From an uncultured Bacteroidota bacterium (GTDB lineage: Bacteria > Bacteroidota > Bacteroidia > Flavobacteriales > Flavobacteriaceae): a DNA stretch of 7,055 bases. The stretch covers positions 1 to 7,055 of the forward strand of contig CAILTC010000506.1 in assembly GCA_903837025.1 (NCBI GenBank), read 5' to 3'. The notes under the pieces were generated by a model. It had not been told where the DNA came from. It ran no database searches and was given only the letters and a program-made list of their open reading frames with translations. Positions 1-6,698 of this stretch are shown here, piece by piece. Within the stretch, counting starts at the first letter, position 1. Each line of letters starts with the position of its first letter. The position numbers and the translations under genes are program-made.

Positions 1-2231
1 GTAATGTTTACACGAATTTCGAAAAGCGAGATTTCTACAAAGCATTCCTAAAAAACATTACGCCTTTGTCGTTGTTGAATACCGTTAGTAACGAATTGGC
101 CAAGATTCAAAGCGAACAAAATGTGCTTTCGATCACCGAATTTAACGCCATAATTCATCGGGAAATTCAAAACCAACCTGCGCCATTTATTTATGAAAGA
201 ATTGGGGAGCGGTATCGCCATTTTTTCATCGACGAATTTCAAGATACTTCCGAAATGCAATGGCAAAATCTGATTCCGCTTATCGACAACGCAACTTCAA
301 GCGAATTCGACGGCGAAAAAGGAACTTTGATGATTGTTGGCGATCCCAAACAGTCTATTTATCGGTGGCGTGGTGGCAAAGCAGAGCAGTTTATCGAGTT
401 GAGTAAGGATCAAAATCCGTTTAATAATCCCGAAAAAGTTTTAGAACATTTAGATAAAAATTACCGTAGTTATTCGCAAATAATCGATTTTAATAATGAA
501 TTTTTTCAATTATTGTCCAATGAATTTGAGCAAGAAGATTACAAGGATTTGTATGCCAATCACAGCCATCAAAAAAGCAATGATAAAAAGGGAGGTTATG
601 TGAATATTTCTTTTATCCCAAAAATAGAAGAAAGCGAAGACGATGAGGAAGCCTTAGATAAAACCGAATTGTATTTGTTGGCGACTTTAAACACGATTCA
701 AAAAGTACAAAAACAAGGTTTTGAATATAAAGACATTGTTATTCTGACCCGAAAAAGAGGTCAAGGAATTGCAGTTGCCAATTATTTGACCGAGCAAGGA
801 ATTCCGCTATTATCGTCAGAAACCTTGATGATTCAAAATGCCACCGAAGTTCGATTGATCATTCATTTATTGAAATACTTAAAAAATAGTGCCGACCTAG
901 AAGCAAAAGCTCATTTCCTGCATTATGTTGCCGAAAACATTCAGGATCAATTGCCAGTTCATGATTTTATTGCACAAGGAATGCAGCAAAAAATAGAATC
1001 TGAATTCGAAAATTGGTTAACGAGTTTCGATATTTCACTTTCGTTTCAAGACATTCGAAAAAAATCTTTGTATGAAGCAGTGGAAACAATTATTTTAAAG
1101 TTTTTGAATCCAAAAAGTAGTAACTCTTACGTTCAATATTTTCTCGACATTGTTCTCGAACGCGATGTTCGCAATCAAGCAGGAATCTCGGATTTTTTAA
1201 ATTTTTGGGACAAAAATGCGGATAAATTTAGTATTCCATCGCCCGAAGGCAAAAATGCAGTTCGGATTATGACCATTCATAAATCGAAAGGTTTGGAATT
1301 TCCTGTTGTGATTATGCCTTTTGCCGAAGAAGATTATAATCGAAAACCCAAGGATAAATTGTGGTTGAATGCCGAAGAAGAAGATTTTGGTTTGCCTAAA
1401 GTTTTAATAGACAATTCTAGTGCCGTAGAAGGTTTTGGTTCTGCTGCTTCGGTTGTGTATAACCAGAAAAAGCAGGAAGAATTATTAGATAATATTAATG
1501 TTTTGTATGTTGCTTTAACTCGTGCCGAAGAGCAATTATATGTAATTTCTCAATCCTTGAAACCCAGAAAAGATGGTGAATATCCTGAGAATATGGCTTC
1601 TTTTTTTATTAAATATTTAATCGATAAAGCAGATTTTATTGAAGATAAACTCGAATACGAGTTTGGAAATCCCACGAAATTATCTCCCAAAACGGATCAG
1701 ACAGATGATGTGAAAATGATTTCAGCTGTTCAAGAAGTTCTTAATCCAAAAAACATAAAAATAGCGCAACGCGAGTCGTTAATGTGGGGGACACATCAGC
1801 AGGAAGCTATAGAATATGGCAATGTAGTTCACGAGATTTTGTCTTTTGTGAAGATCAAAAATGATGTGGATTTGGCGATTACAAAAGCTATCGAGAGCGG
1901 ATTAATTAAAGTGAATCAAAATGATGTGGTTTACAAAACGATTCAGGAAATTGTTAATCACAAGGAACTTTCTAGCTATTTTGCCGAAGGTAACGAAGTG
2001 TTGAATGAGCAAACTATTATTCAAAAACAAGGAAAAATGATTAAGCCTGACCGAATGGTTTTTAATAATAATAAAGAAGTTTTTCTGTTAGATTATAAGA
2101 CGGGAACGCATAATCCTAAATATCAATTGCAATTAGAAAATTACCAAAACGCAATAGAATTGATGGGTTATAAAGTGGTAAAAAAGGCTCTTATTTATAT
2201 AGGTGAGAATATCAATGTTGTTAATTTTTAA
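1..2231 (+). CDS. AddA/RecB-like UvrD-family helicase-nuclease, 5' truncated by the window edge
   Basis: This is the C-terminal 742 residues of an ATP-dependent exonuclease V-type subunit that unwinds and resects DNA double-strand ends for recombination. The reading frame is open from base 3 without a stop, so the true start lies upstream; the TTG at 66 is only an internal codon. Superfamily 1 helicase motifs appear in order: Walker B DEFQDT (231-248), motif III GDPKQSIYRWRGG (339-377), NYRS (459-470), motif V TIHKSKGLEF (about 1272-1301) and motif VI YVALTRAEEQL (1506-1538). The Walker A loop must lie in the missing part, roughly 300 residues judging from family length. The C-terminus is an intact RecB-family PD-(D/E)XK nuclease: GNVVHE (1818-1835), catalytic PD (Asp at 2049) and DYK (2091-2099), and QLENY (2130-2144). 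Nuclease activity is therefore expected. kbl follows after 34 bp with no terminator between. The likely AddB partner starts at 6699. Assignment to AddA rather than RecB is inferred from the AddB-like neighbour. Confidence 0.93.
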   Translation, partial: NVYTNFEKRDFYKAFLKNITPLSLLNTVSNELAKIQSEQNVLSITEFNAIIHREIQNQPAPFIYERIGERYRHFFIDEFQDTSEMQWQNLIPLIDNATSSEFDGEKGTLMIVGDPKQSIYRWRGGKAEQFIELSKDQNPFNNPEKVLEHLDKNYRSYSQIIDFNNEFFQLLSNEFEQEDYKDLYANHSHQKSNDKKGGYVNISFIPKIEESEDDEEALDKTELYLLATLNTIQKVQKQGFEYKDIVILTRKRGQGIAVANYLTEQGIPLLSSETLMIQNATEVRLIIHLLKYLKNSADLEAKAHFLHYVAENIQDQLPVHDFIAQGMQQKIESEFENWLTSFDISLSFQDIRKKSLYEAVETIILKFLNPKSSNSYVQYFLDIVLERDVRNQAGISDFLNFWDKNADKFSIPSPEGKNAVRIMTIHKSKGLEFPVVIMPFAEEDYNRKPKDKLWLNAEEEDFGLPKVLIDNSSAVEGFGSAASVVYNQKKQEELLDNINVLYVALTRAEEQLYVISQSLKPRKDGEYPENMASFFIKYLIDKADFIEDKLEYEFGNPTKLSPKTDQTDDVKMISAVQEVLNPKNIKIAQRESLMWGTHQQEAIEYGNVVHEILSFVKIKNDVDLAITKAIESGLIKVNQNDVVYKTIQEIVNHKELSSYFAEGNEVLNEQTIIQKQGKMIKPDRMVFNNNKEVFLLDYKTGTHNPKYQLQLENYQNAIELMGYKVVKKALIYIGENINVVNF

Positions 2232-2265
2232 TTGCAATTACTCGTAAAAGCTAAATCTATAAAAC

Positions 2266-3459
2266 ATGTACGGAAAAATTAAAGAATACTTACAAGTGGA
2301 ACTTCAGACCATTGAAGACAATGGAATTTTTAAAAAAGAGAGAATCATAACTTCGTCACAAGGAGTCGAAATTAGCCTTTCTACAGGAGAAACAGTTCTG
2401 AATTTTTGTGCCAATAATTATCTTGGGCTTTCTTCGCATCCTGAAGTGATTCAAGCTGCCAAAGACGCCATGGATACACATGGTTTTGGGATGTCATCTG
2501 TTCGGTTTATTTGTGGAACACAGGATATTCATAAAACTTTGGAAAAAAAGATTTCTGATTTCTACGGAACCGAAGATACGATTTTATATGCGGCCGCTTT
2601 TGATGCCAATGGAGGTGTTTTCGAACCTTTATTAAACGAAAATGACGCTATAATTTCGGACAGTTTAAATCATGCTTCTATTATTGATGGGGTTCGTTTG
2701 TGTAAAGCGGCTCGATATCGCTACGAAAATAGTAATATGGAAGATTTGGAACATCAATTAATTAAAGCTAATGAGGCTGGAGTGCGTTTTAAATTAATTG
2801 TTACCGATGGTGTTTTCTCTATGGATGGCGTTGTTGCTCCTTTAGACAAAATCTGTGATTTAGCGGATAAATATGATGCAATGGTTATGGTTGATGAATG
2901 CCATGCAGCAGGATTTATAGGGGCAACAGGAAAAGGAACGCTTGAAGCAAAAGGCGTGATGGGACGAGTTGATATTATTACGGGAACATTAGGAAAAGCC
3001 CTTGGAGGAGCAATGGGTGGTTATACGACTGCTAAAAAAGAAATTATTGAGTTGTTGCGTCAGCGTTCTAGACCCTACTTGTTCTCTAATTCATTAGCTC
3101 CAGCAATTGTAGGGGCTTCAATAAAGGTTTTTGAATTATTGGAAAAAGACACTTCTTTAAGAGATAAATTAGAATGGAATACTAATTATTTCAAATCTGG
3201 AATGAAAAAAGCGGGTTTCGATATCATCGATGGAGATTCTGCGATTGTTCCGGTGATGTTATATGATGCAAAATTAGCTCAAAATATGGCGAACGAATTG
3301 TTAAAAAAAGGGATTTATGTTATTGGATTCTTTTTTCCGGTAGTCCCAAAAGATAAAGCAAGAATTAGAGTACAGCTTTCAGCAGCGCATACAATGCAGC
3401 ATTTAGATAAGGCTATTGCCGCTTTTATTAGTGTTGCGGAAATATTAGAAGTAATTTAG
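2266..3459 (+). CDS. kbl: 2-amino-3-ketobutyrate CoA ligase (glycine C-acetyltransferase)
   Basis: This cytosolic PLP enzyme (EC 2.3.1.29) cleaves 2-amino-3-ketobutyrate with CoA to glycine and acetyl-CoA, the second step of threonine breakdown through threonine dehydrogenase. The 397-residue product is almost the length of E. coli Kbl (398) and resembles it throughout as I recall that sequence. The PLP-binding lysine is Lys244 in [15 protein letters not shown]. His136 in [10 protein letters not shown] stacks on the cofactor, Asp210 and His213 lie in MVDECHAAG, and Arg368 in ARIRVQ would bind the substrate carboxylate. The stretch [18 protein letters not shown] is typical of Kbl and argues against related alpha-oxoamine synthases (BioF, serine palmitoyltransferase, HemA). 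The ATG has no Shine-Dalgarno, as is usual in Bacteroidota. No promoter is seen in the 34-bp gap before it, so co-transcription with the upstream helicase gene is likely. No threonine dehydrogenase gene lies in the window. Confidence 0.96.
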   Translation: MYGKIKEYLQVELQTIEDNGIFKKERIITSSQGVEISLSTGETVLNFCANNYLGLSSHPEVIQAAKDAMDTHGFGMSSVRFICGTQDIHKTLEKKISDFYGTEDTILYAAAFDANGGVFEPLLNENDAIISDSLNHASIIDGVRLCKAARYRYENSNMEDLEHQLIKANEAGVRFKLIVTDGVFSMDGVVAPLDKICDLADKYDAMVMVDECHAAGFIGATGKGTLEAKGVMGRVDIITGTLGKALGGAMGGYTTAKKEIIELLRQRSRPYLFSNSLAPAIVGASIKVFELLEKDTSLRDKLEWNTNYFKSGMKKAGFDIIDGDSAIVPVMLYDAKLAQNMANELLKKGIYVIGFFFPVVPKDKARIRVQLSAAHTMQHLDKAIAAFISVAEILEVI

Positions 3460-3474
3460 ATCCAAATCTTTGTT

Positions 3475-3504
3475 TTGTAGTTAAATAATTACGCATTATT
3501 TTTG
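3475..3504 (+). promoter_or_regulatory. Putative upstream promoter (P1) of the first ompA-like gene
   Basis: A TTG at 3475-3477, a 19-nt spacer and TATTTTTG at 3497-3504 fit the Bacteroidota sigma factor consensus TTG-N17-23-TAnnTTTG. It lies in the first 27-bp repeat unit. Initiation would be expected some 5-8 bases after 3504, giving a leader of about 55 nt. This is called from motif match and spacing only. Confidence 0.5.
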
Positions 3505-3531
3505 TAGTTAAATAATTACGTATTACTTTTG
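3502..3531 (+). promoter_or_regulatory. Putative downstream promoter (P2) of the first ompA-like gene
   Basis: A TTG at 3502-3504, a 19-nt spacer and TACTTTTG at 3524-3531 match the Bacteroidota consensus. The TTG is also the end of the -7 box of P1, so the two promoters overlap. Initiation near 3537 would give a leader of about 28 nt before the ATG at 3566. This is the more likely main promoter, because of its position close to the gene. Confidence 0.6.
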
Positions 3532-3548
3532 TAGTATTAAAAATACTA
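3532..3548. promoter_or_regulatory. Perfect 7-bp inverted repeat in the leader of the first ompA-like gene
   Basis: TAGTATT (3532-3538) and AATACTA (3542-3548) are perfect inverted copies around AAA. The dyad begins directly after the P2 -7 box and covers the predicted start site. It could be an operator or a weak AT-only hairpin in the mRNA leader; nothing in the sequence decides between these, and the paralogue leader has no counterpart. Confidence 0.4.
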
Positions 3549-3565
3549 ATCTAACAAAATCAAGT

Positions 3566-4996
3566 ATGAAACATTTACAAAAATTTTTAGTTGCCGTTAT
3601 GATGGTGATGGCCATGAGCTCTCATGCACAAGACGACAATAATCCATGGGCAATTTCCTTTGGGGTTAACGCAGTTGATACAAAAACTAGCGCTAATGGC
3701 GGTCATAACTTCCTAGATCGTCATTTTTCACAGCCATTTGCTGTTAATGATAATTGGAATGTCCTACCTTCAGTTTCATATATTAGTGTATCTAAATATT
3801 TAGGAGATAATTTCTCTTTCGGACTACAAGGTTCGTTAAATAAAATCAACAAATTCGTAAATTTTGCCCCTACAACTACAGGTCATGATTCTAGAGGATA
3901 TGTTGTTACTAATCCTGGAGACTTAATGTATTATGGTGTTGATGCTACTGTTAAGTACAGTTTCATGAGCTTGATTAAATCTAAAATAATTGATCCTAAC
4001 ATTCATTTTGGTGGAGGTTATACTTTTTTCGGAAAGAATAGCTACGGTACAGTAAATCCAGGCGCTGGATTAACTTTTTGGTTTACTGAAAACATTGGTC
4101 TTTCTCTTGAGAGTACTTACAAAAAATCATTTGGCGAAAGAAATTCAAGTGCTAGTGCACCAAATGCCCCTTCATATTTCCAACATACTGCCGGTTTTAC
4201 TTTCAAATTTGGAGGAAAAGATACTGATGGTGATGGAATTTATGACAAAGATGATGCTTGTCCAACAGTTGCCGGTTTAAAACAATTCAAAGGTTGTCCT
4301 GATACTGATGGTGATGGAATTATTGACTCACTTGACGCATGTCCGGATGTAGCTGGTTTAGCTGCATTAAACGGTTGTCCTGATAAAGACGGAGACGGAG
4401 TTGCTGATAAAGATGATGCTTGTCCAGATGTAGCTGGTTTGGCAGCTTTCAAAGGTTGTCCTGATACTGACGGTGATGGTGTTACAGATGCTTCTGACAA
4501 ATGTCCTACAGTTAGTGGGCCAAAAGAAAATGCAGGTTGCCCTTGGCCTGATACTGATGGAGACGGTGTTTTAGATAAAGATGATAAATGTCCGGATGTA
4601 AAAGGTACTGTTGCTAACCATGGTTGTCCTGAAGTATCTGATGAAACTATGTCAAAATTAAACCAATACGCTAAAACAATTTTGTTTGACACTGCAAAAT
4701 CAACTTTCCAAAAACAAACATTTCCAGTTTTACAATCAATAACTTCAATCTTAAAAGAATATCCTTCTGCTAAGTTTAGTATTGAAGGTCATACGGATAG
4801 TGATGGTAAAGATGCTGCTAATCAAAAATTGTCTGAAGACAGAGCTGGTGCAGTAGTTAATTACCTAGTTACAAATGGTATTGATTCTAGCAGATTGACT
4901 TCTGTTGGTTTTGGAGAGTCTAAACCAATTGACACTAACAAAACTAAAGCAGGTAAAGCTAAAAATAGAAGAGTGGAAGTTAAATTAGTAAAATAA
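3566..4996 (+). CDS. OmpA-family outer membrane protein with TSP3 repeats (first paralogue)
   Basis: This 476-residue outer-membrane protein probably links the membrane to peptidoglycan. Residues 1-21 are a signal peptide (MKHLQK, hydrophobic core [12 protein letters not shown], likely cleavage after SHA before Q22; no lipobox cysteine). Residues about 27-217 form a beta-barrel-like domain of alternating aromatic strands such as [12 protein letters not shown] and [15 protein letters not shown]. Five TSP3-type calcium-binding repeats begin with DxDGDG at 219, 246, 273, 300 and 329, each with two cysteines. The C-terminal OmpA domain (about 370-476) has GHTD with Asp411 and, 15 residues on, Arg426, the pair that binds diaminopimelate in OmpA-family proteins, and ends [10 protein letters not shown]. 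The ATG is preceded by A-rich DNA without Shine-Dalgarno. Promoter boxes lie at 3475-3531 and a terminator at 5021-5045, so it appears monocistronic. It resembles the P60-type OmpA proteins of Flavobacterium (from memory). Ligand, transport role and surface exposure cannot be judged from sequence. Confidence 0.93.
   Translation: MKHLQKFLVAVMMVMAMSSHAQDDNNPWAISFGVNAVDTKTSANGGHNFLDRHFSQPFAVNDNWNVLPSVSYISVSKYLGDNFSFGLQGSLNKINKFVNFAPTTTGHDSRGYVVTNPGDLMYYGVDATVKYSFMSLIKSKIIDPNIHFGGGYTFFGKNSYGTVNPGAGLTFWFTENIGLSLESTYKKSFGERNSSASAPNAPSYFQHTAGFTFKFGGKDTDGDGIYDKDDACPTVAGLKQFKGCPDTDGDGIIDSLDACPDVAGLAALNGCPDKDGDGVADKDDACPDVAGLAAFKGCPDTDGDGVTDASDKCPTVSGPKENAGCPWPDTDGDGVLDKDDKCPDVKGTVANHGCPEVSDETMSKLNQYAKTILFDTAKSTFQKQTFPVLQSITSILKEYPSAKFSIEGHTDSDGKDAANQKLSEDRAGAVVNYLVTNGIDSSRLTSVGFGESKPIDTNKTKAGKAKNRRVEVKLVK
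4220..4632 (+). repeat. Five TSP3 repeats within the first ompA-like gene
   Basis: Four 27-residue (81-bp) steps would be regular, but the last is 29 residues because of an inserted Trp-Pro ([11 protein letters not shown]). Each unit reads roughly DxDGDGxxDxxDxCP, then VxG or similar, then GCP. The acidic loops are the calcium-binding element of thrombospondin type 3 repeats, and here they form the spacer between barrel and peptidoglycan-binding domain. Confidence 0.9.
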
Positions 4997-5020
4997 TTTT
5001 TTTCTAAAGTTTTTTAAAAC

Positions 5021-5045
5021 GCCCCGATTTATCGGGGCTTTTTTT
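5021..5045 (+). terminator. Rho-independent terminator of the first ompA-like gene
   Basis: GCCCCGA (5021-5027) pairs with TCGGGGC (5032-5038) around TTTA, followed by seven T (5039-5045). It starts 24 nt after the stop codon, and the GC-rich stem stands out in AT-rich DNA. The palindrome is symmetrical enough to fold on either strand, but the T-run favours + strand termination. Confidence 0.92.
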
Positions 5046-5168
5046 GTCTTGTTTTTTTATTTAACGAAACTAATAGGAATAAATGATAGTCAAAAATTTT
5101 TTTTTTGATTTTGGAAATGAAATTTAGAGTTGATAATTTTTTTTTTTTAATATCAAAGAATAATTTAC

Positions 5169-5176
5169 TATTTTTG
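5169..5176 (+). promoter_or_regulatory. Putative promoter -7 box of the second ompA-like gene
   Basis: TATTTTTG matches TAnnTTTG and lies 25 nt before the ATG at 5202, implying a leader of about 18-20 nt. The preceding AATAATTTAC resembles the AATAATTACG in the 27-bp repeat of the first paralogue, suggesting a shared ancestral promoter. At the expected -33 position there is no TTG, only the end of a 12-T run (5137-5148) followed by AA. Confidence 0.5.
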
Positions 5177-5201
5177 CGTAAAATTAACAAAACAAATAAA
5201 T

Positions 5202-6635
5202 ATGAAACATCTTAACAAAATTTTAGTTGCTGTACTGATGGTGATGGGTATGAGCTCTCACGCACAAGATAGTAACAACCCATGGGCAATATCCATTGGA
5301 GTTAACGTAGTTGATACAAAAGCCAGTGCTGGTGGAGGTCATAACTTTTTAGACAGTCATTTTTCTCAGCCATTTGCTGTAAATGAAAACTGGAATGTTC
5401 ACCCTTCGGTTCTTTATCTTGGTGTGTCTAAATATGTAGGTGATAATTTTTCTTTTGGTCTTCAAGGTTCTGTAAATAAAATAGTTAAATATGTTAGTTT
5501 TGCTCCTACTGTTGTGGGCCATGACTCTCGTGGGTACGTAGTAAAAAACCCAGGTGATTTAATGTATTATGGTGTTGATGCTACAATTAAATACAGCTTT
5601 AAGAGTTTAATTGAATCTAAAAGAATTGATCCTGACTTGCATCTTGGTGGAGGTTATACTTTCTTTGGTACGAAAAGTTATGGTACTATAAATCCAGGTG
5701 TTGGATTGACTTTTTGGGCTACTGAAAACATTGGTCTTGCTCTAGAAATTACGTATAAAAATTCATTTGGTGAAAGAAATTCAACTCCTACTACACCAAA
5801 TGAACCATCTTATTTCCAACATACTGCGGGTATTACTTTTCAATTTGGAGGAAAAGATACAGATGGTGATGGAATTTATGACAAAGATGATGCATGTCCA
5901 ACAGTTGCTGGTTTAAAACAATTTAAAGGATGTCCTGATACTGATAAAGATGGAATTATTGACTCTCTTGATGAATGTCCAAATGATTTTGGTCTAGCTG
6001 CATTAAACGGTTGCCCTGATAAAGACGGAGACGGAGTTGCTGATAAAGATGATGCTTGTCCAGATGTTGCTGGTTTAGCAGCTTTAAAAGGTTGCCCTGA
6101 TGCTGACGGTGATGGTGTTGCTGATAAAGATGATAAATGTCCTGCAGTTAGTGGGCCTAAAGAAAATGCAGGTTGTCCTTGGCCTGATACTGATGGAGAC
6201 GGTGTTTTAGATAAAGATGACAAATGTCCAGATGTAAAAGGTACTGTTGCTAATCATGGTTGTCCTGAAGTAACTTCTGAAGTTATGGATAATGTTAATA
6301 TTGAAGCTAAAAATATTTATTTTAACTCAGGTAAATCTACATTTAAAACCTCTGATGTACCTGTAAGATTAGACGCGATTGCACTAATTATAAAAAAATA
6401 TTCTTCTGCTAAATTTAGTATTGAAGGACACACAGATAGTGATGGTTCAGAAAAATTCAACCAAAAATTATCTGAAGATAGAGCAGCTGCAGTAGTTAAT
6501 TATTTAGTTAAAAGCGGTATTGAATCTAGCAGATTGACTTCTGCAGGTTATGGTGAGTCTAAACCAATTGACACTAACAAAACTAAAGCTGGAAAAGCTA
6601 AAAATAGAAGAACTGAAGTGAAATTAATAAAATAA
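5202..6635 (+). CDS. OmpA-family outer membrane protein with TSP3 repeats (second paralogue)
   Basis: This 477-residue protein has the same architecture as its upstream neighbour: signal peptide 1-21 ([21 protein letters not shown]), barrel-like region to about 217, five TSP3 repeats starting at 219, 246, 273, 300 and 329, and an OmpA domain with GHTD (Asp412) and Arg427, ending [10 protein letters not shown]. The two proteins align without gaps to about residue 380, and a single extra residue near 386 accounts for the length difference. The second TSP3 repeat is less canonical (DTDKDG, and NDFG in place of DVAG). The least similar stretch between the paralogues is residues 356-400, at the start of the OmpA domain. 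It probably also anchors the outer membrane to peptidoglycan. A separate promoter box (5169) and terminator (6661) suggest independent expression. It arose by tandem duplication; whether the two proteins are redundant, alternately expressed or form mixed oligomers is not visible. Confidence 0.93.
   Translation: MKHLNKILVAVLMVMGMSSHAQDSNNPWAISIGVNVVDTKASAGGGHNFLDSHFSQPFAVNENWNVHPSVLYLGVSKYVGDNFSFGLQGSVNKIVKYVSFAPTVVGHDSRGYVVKNPGDLMYYGVDATIKYSFKSLIESKRIDPDLHLGGGYTFFGTKSYGTINPGVGLTFWATENIGLALEITYKNSFGERNSTPTTPNEPSYFQHTAGITFQFGGKDTDGDGIYDKDDACPTVAGLKQFKGCPDTDKDGIIDSLDECPNDFGLAALNGCPDKDGDGVADKDDACPDVAGLAALKGCPDADGDGVADKDDKCPAVSGPKENAGCPWPDTDGDGVLDKDDKCPDVKGTVANHGCPEVTSEVMDNVNIEAKNIYFNSGKSTFKTSDVPVRLDAIALIIKKYSSAKFSIEGHTDSDGSEKFNQKLSEDRAAAVVNYLVKSGIESSRLTSAGYGESKPIDTNKTKAGKAKNRRTEVKLIK
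5856..6266 (+). repeat. Five TSP3 repeats within the second ompA-like gene
   Basis: The repeats have the same phase, number and Trp-Pro insertion before the last unit as in the upstream paralogue, with ten cysteines conserved. At the DNA level parts are identical between the genes, notably about 50 bases covering the third repeat (starting with CCTGATAAAGACGGAGAC at about 4379 and 6015), including synonymous positions. Confidence 0.9.
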
Positions 6636-6660
6636 TTTCCCTGAAAATATTTTCTGAAAA

Positions 6661-6687
6661 CGCCCCGATTTATCGGGGCGTTTTTTT
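6661..6687 (+). terminator. Rho-independent terminator of the second ompA-like gene
   Basis: CGCCCCGA (6661-6668) pairs with TCGGGGCG (6673-6680) around TTTA, followed by seven T (6681-6687). It shares the stem and loop of the terminator at 5021 with one extra base pair. The T-run ends only 11 nt before the next ATG (6699). Confidence 0.92.
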
Positions 6688-6698
6688 ATATTTATAAA

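Larger units (their letters stand above)
3473..3535 (+). repeat. 27-bp tandem direct repeat containing promoter boxes
   Basis: Two complete 27-bp units lie head to tail at 3477-3503 and 3504-3530 and match at 25 of 27 positions; the two differences are at 3494/3521 (C/T) and 3499/3526 (T/C). A third partial copy continues to 3535 (GTAGT), and the TTTT before the first unit belongs to the same pattern. Each unit contains GTAGTTAAATAATTACG followed by ATTA and a T-run. The period puts a TTG every 27 bp, which matters for the promoter call here. Confidence 0.9.

Noticed and set aside
66..68. TTG at 66 as the start of the helicase-nuclease
   Set aside because: The frame is open to the left window edge and the helicase Walker A region is still missing, so the gene begins upstream of the window.
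48..266. 72-codon minus-strand ORF
   Set aside because: It lies opposite the helicase motif II region of a clearly real + strand gene and resembles nothing I know.
3473..3535. 27-bp repeats as a CRISPR array
   Set aside because: The units abut directly with no spacers, there are only two full copies, and they coincide with promoter boxes.
4095..4280. 61-codon + strand ORF in another frame
   Set aside because: It lies wholly inside the first ompA-like gene and has no family features.
4240..4692. 150-codon minus-strand ORF rich in [12 protein letters not shown] repeats, and its counterpart at 5876-6223
   Set aside because: It is the antisense shadow of the TSP3 repeat DNA: the Asp/Gly-rich codons of the sense strand read as Ser/Pro on the other strand. 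The + strand frame has a signal peptide and known domains, and the antisense frame has no supported start.
5021..5038. The twin GCCCCGA hairpins as recombination or mobile-element ends flanking the second ompA-like gene
   Set aside because: Both sit just after a stop codon and are followed by T7, which fits ordinary terminators. There is no transposase, target-site duplication or integrase.
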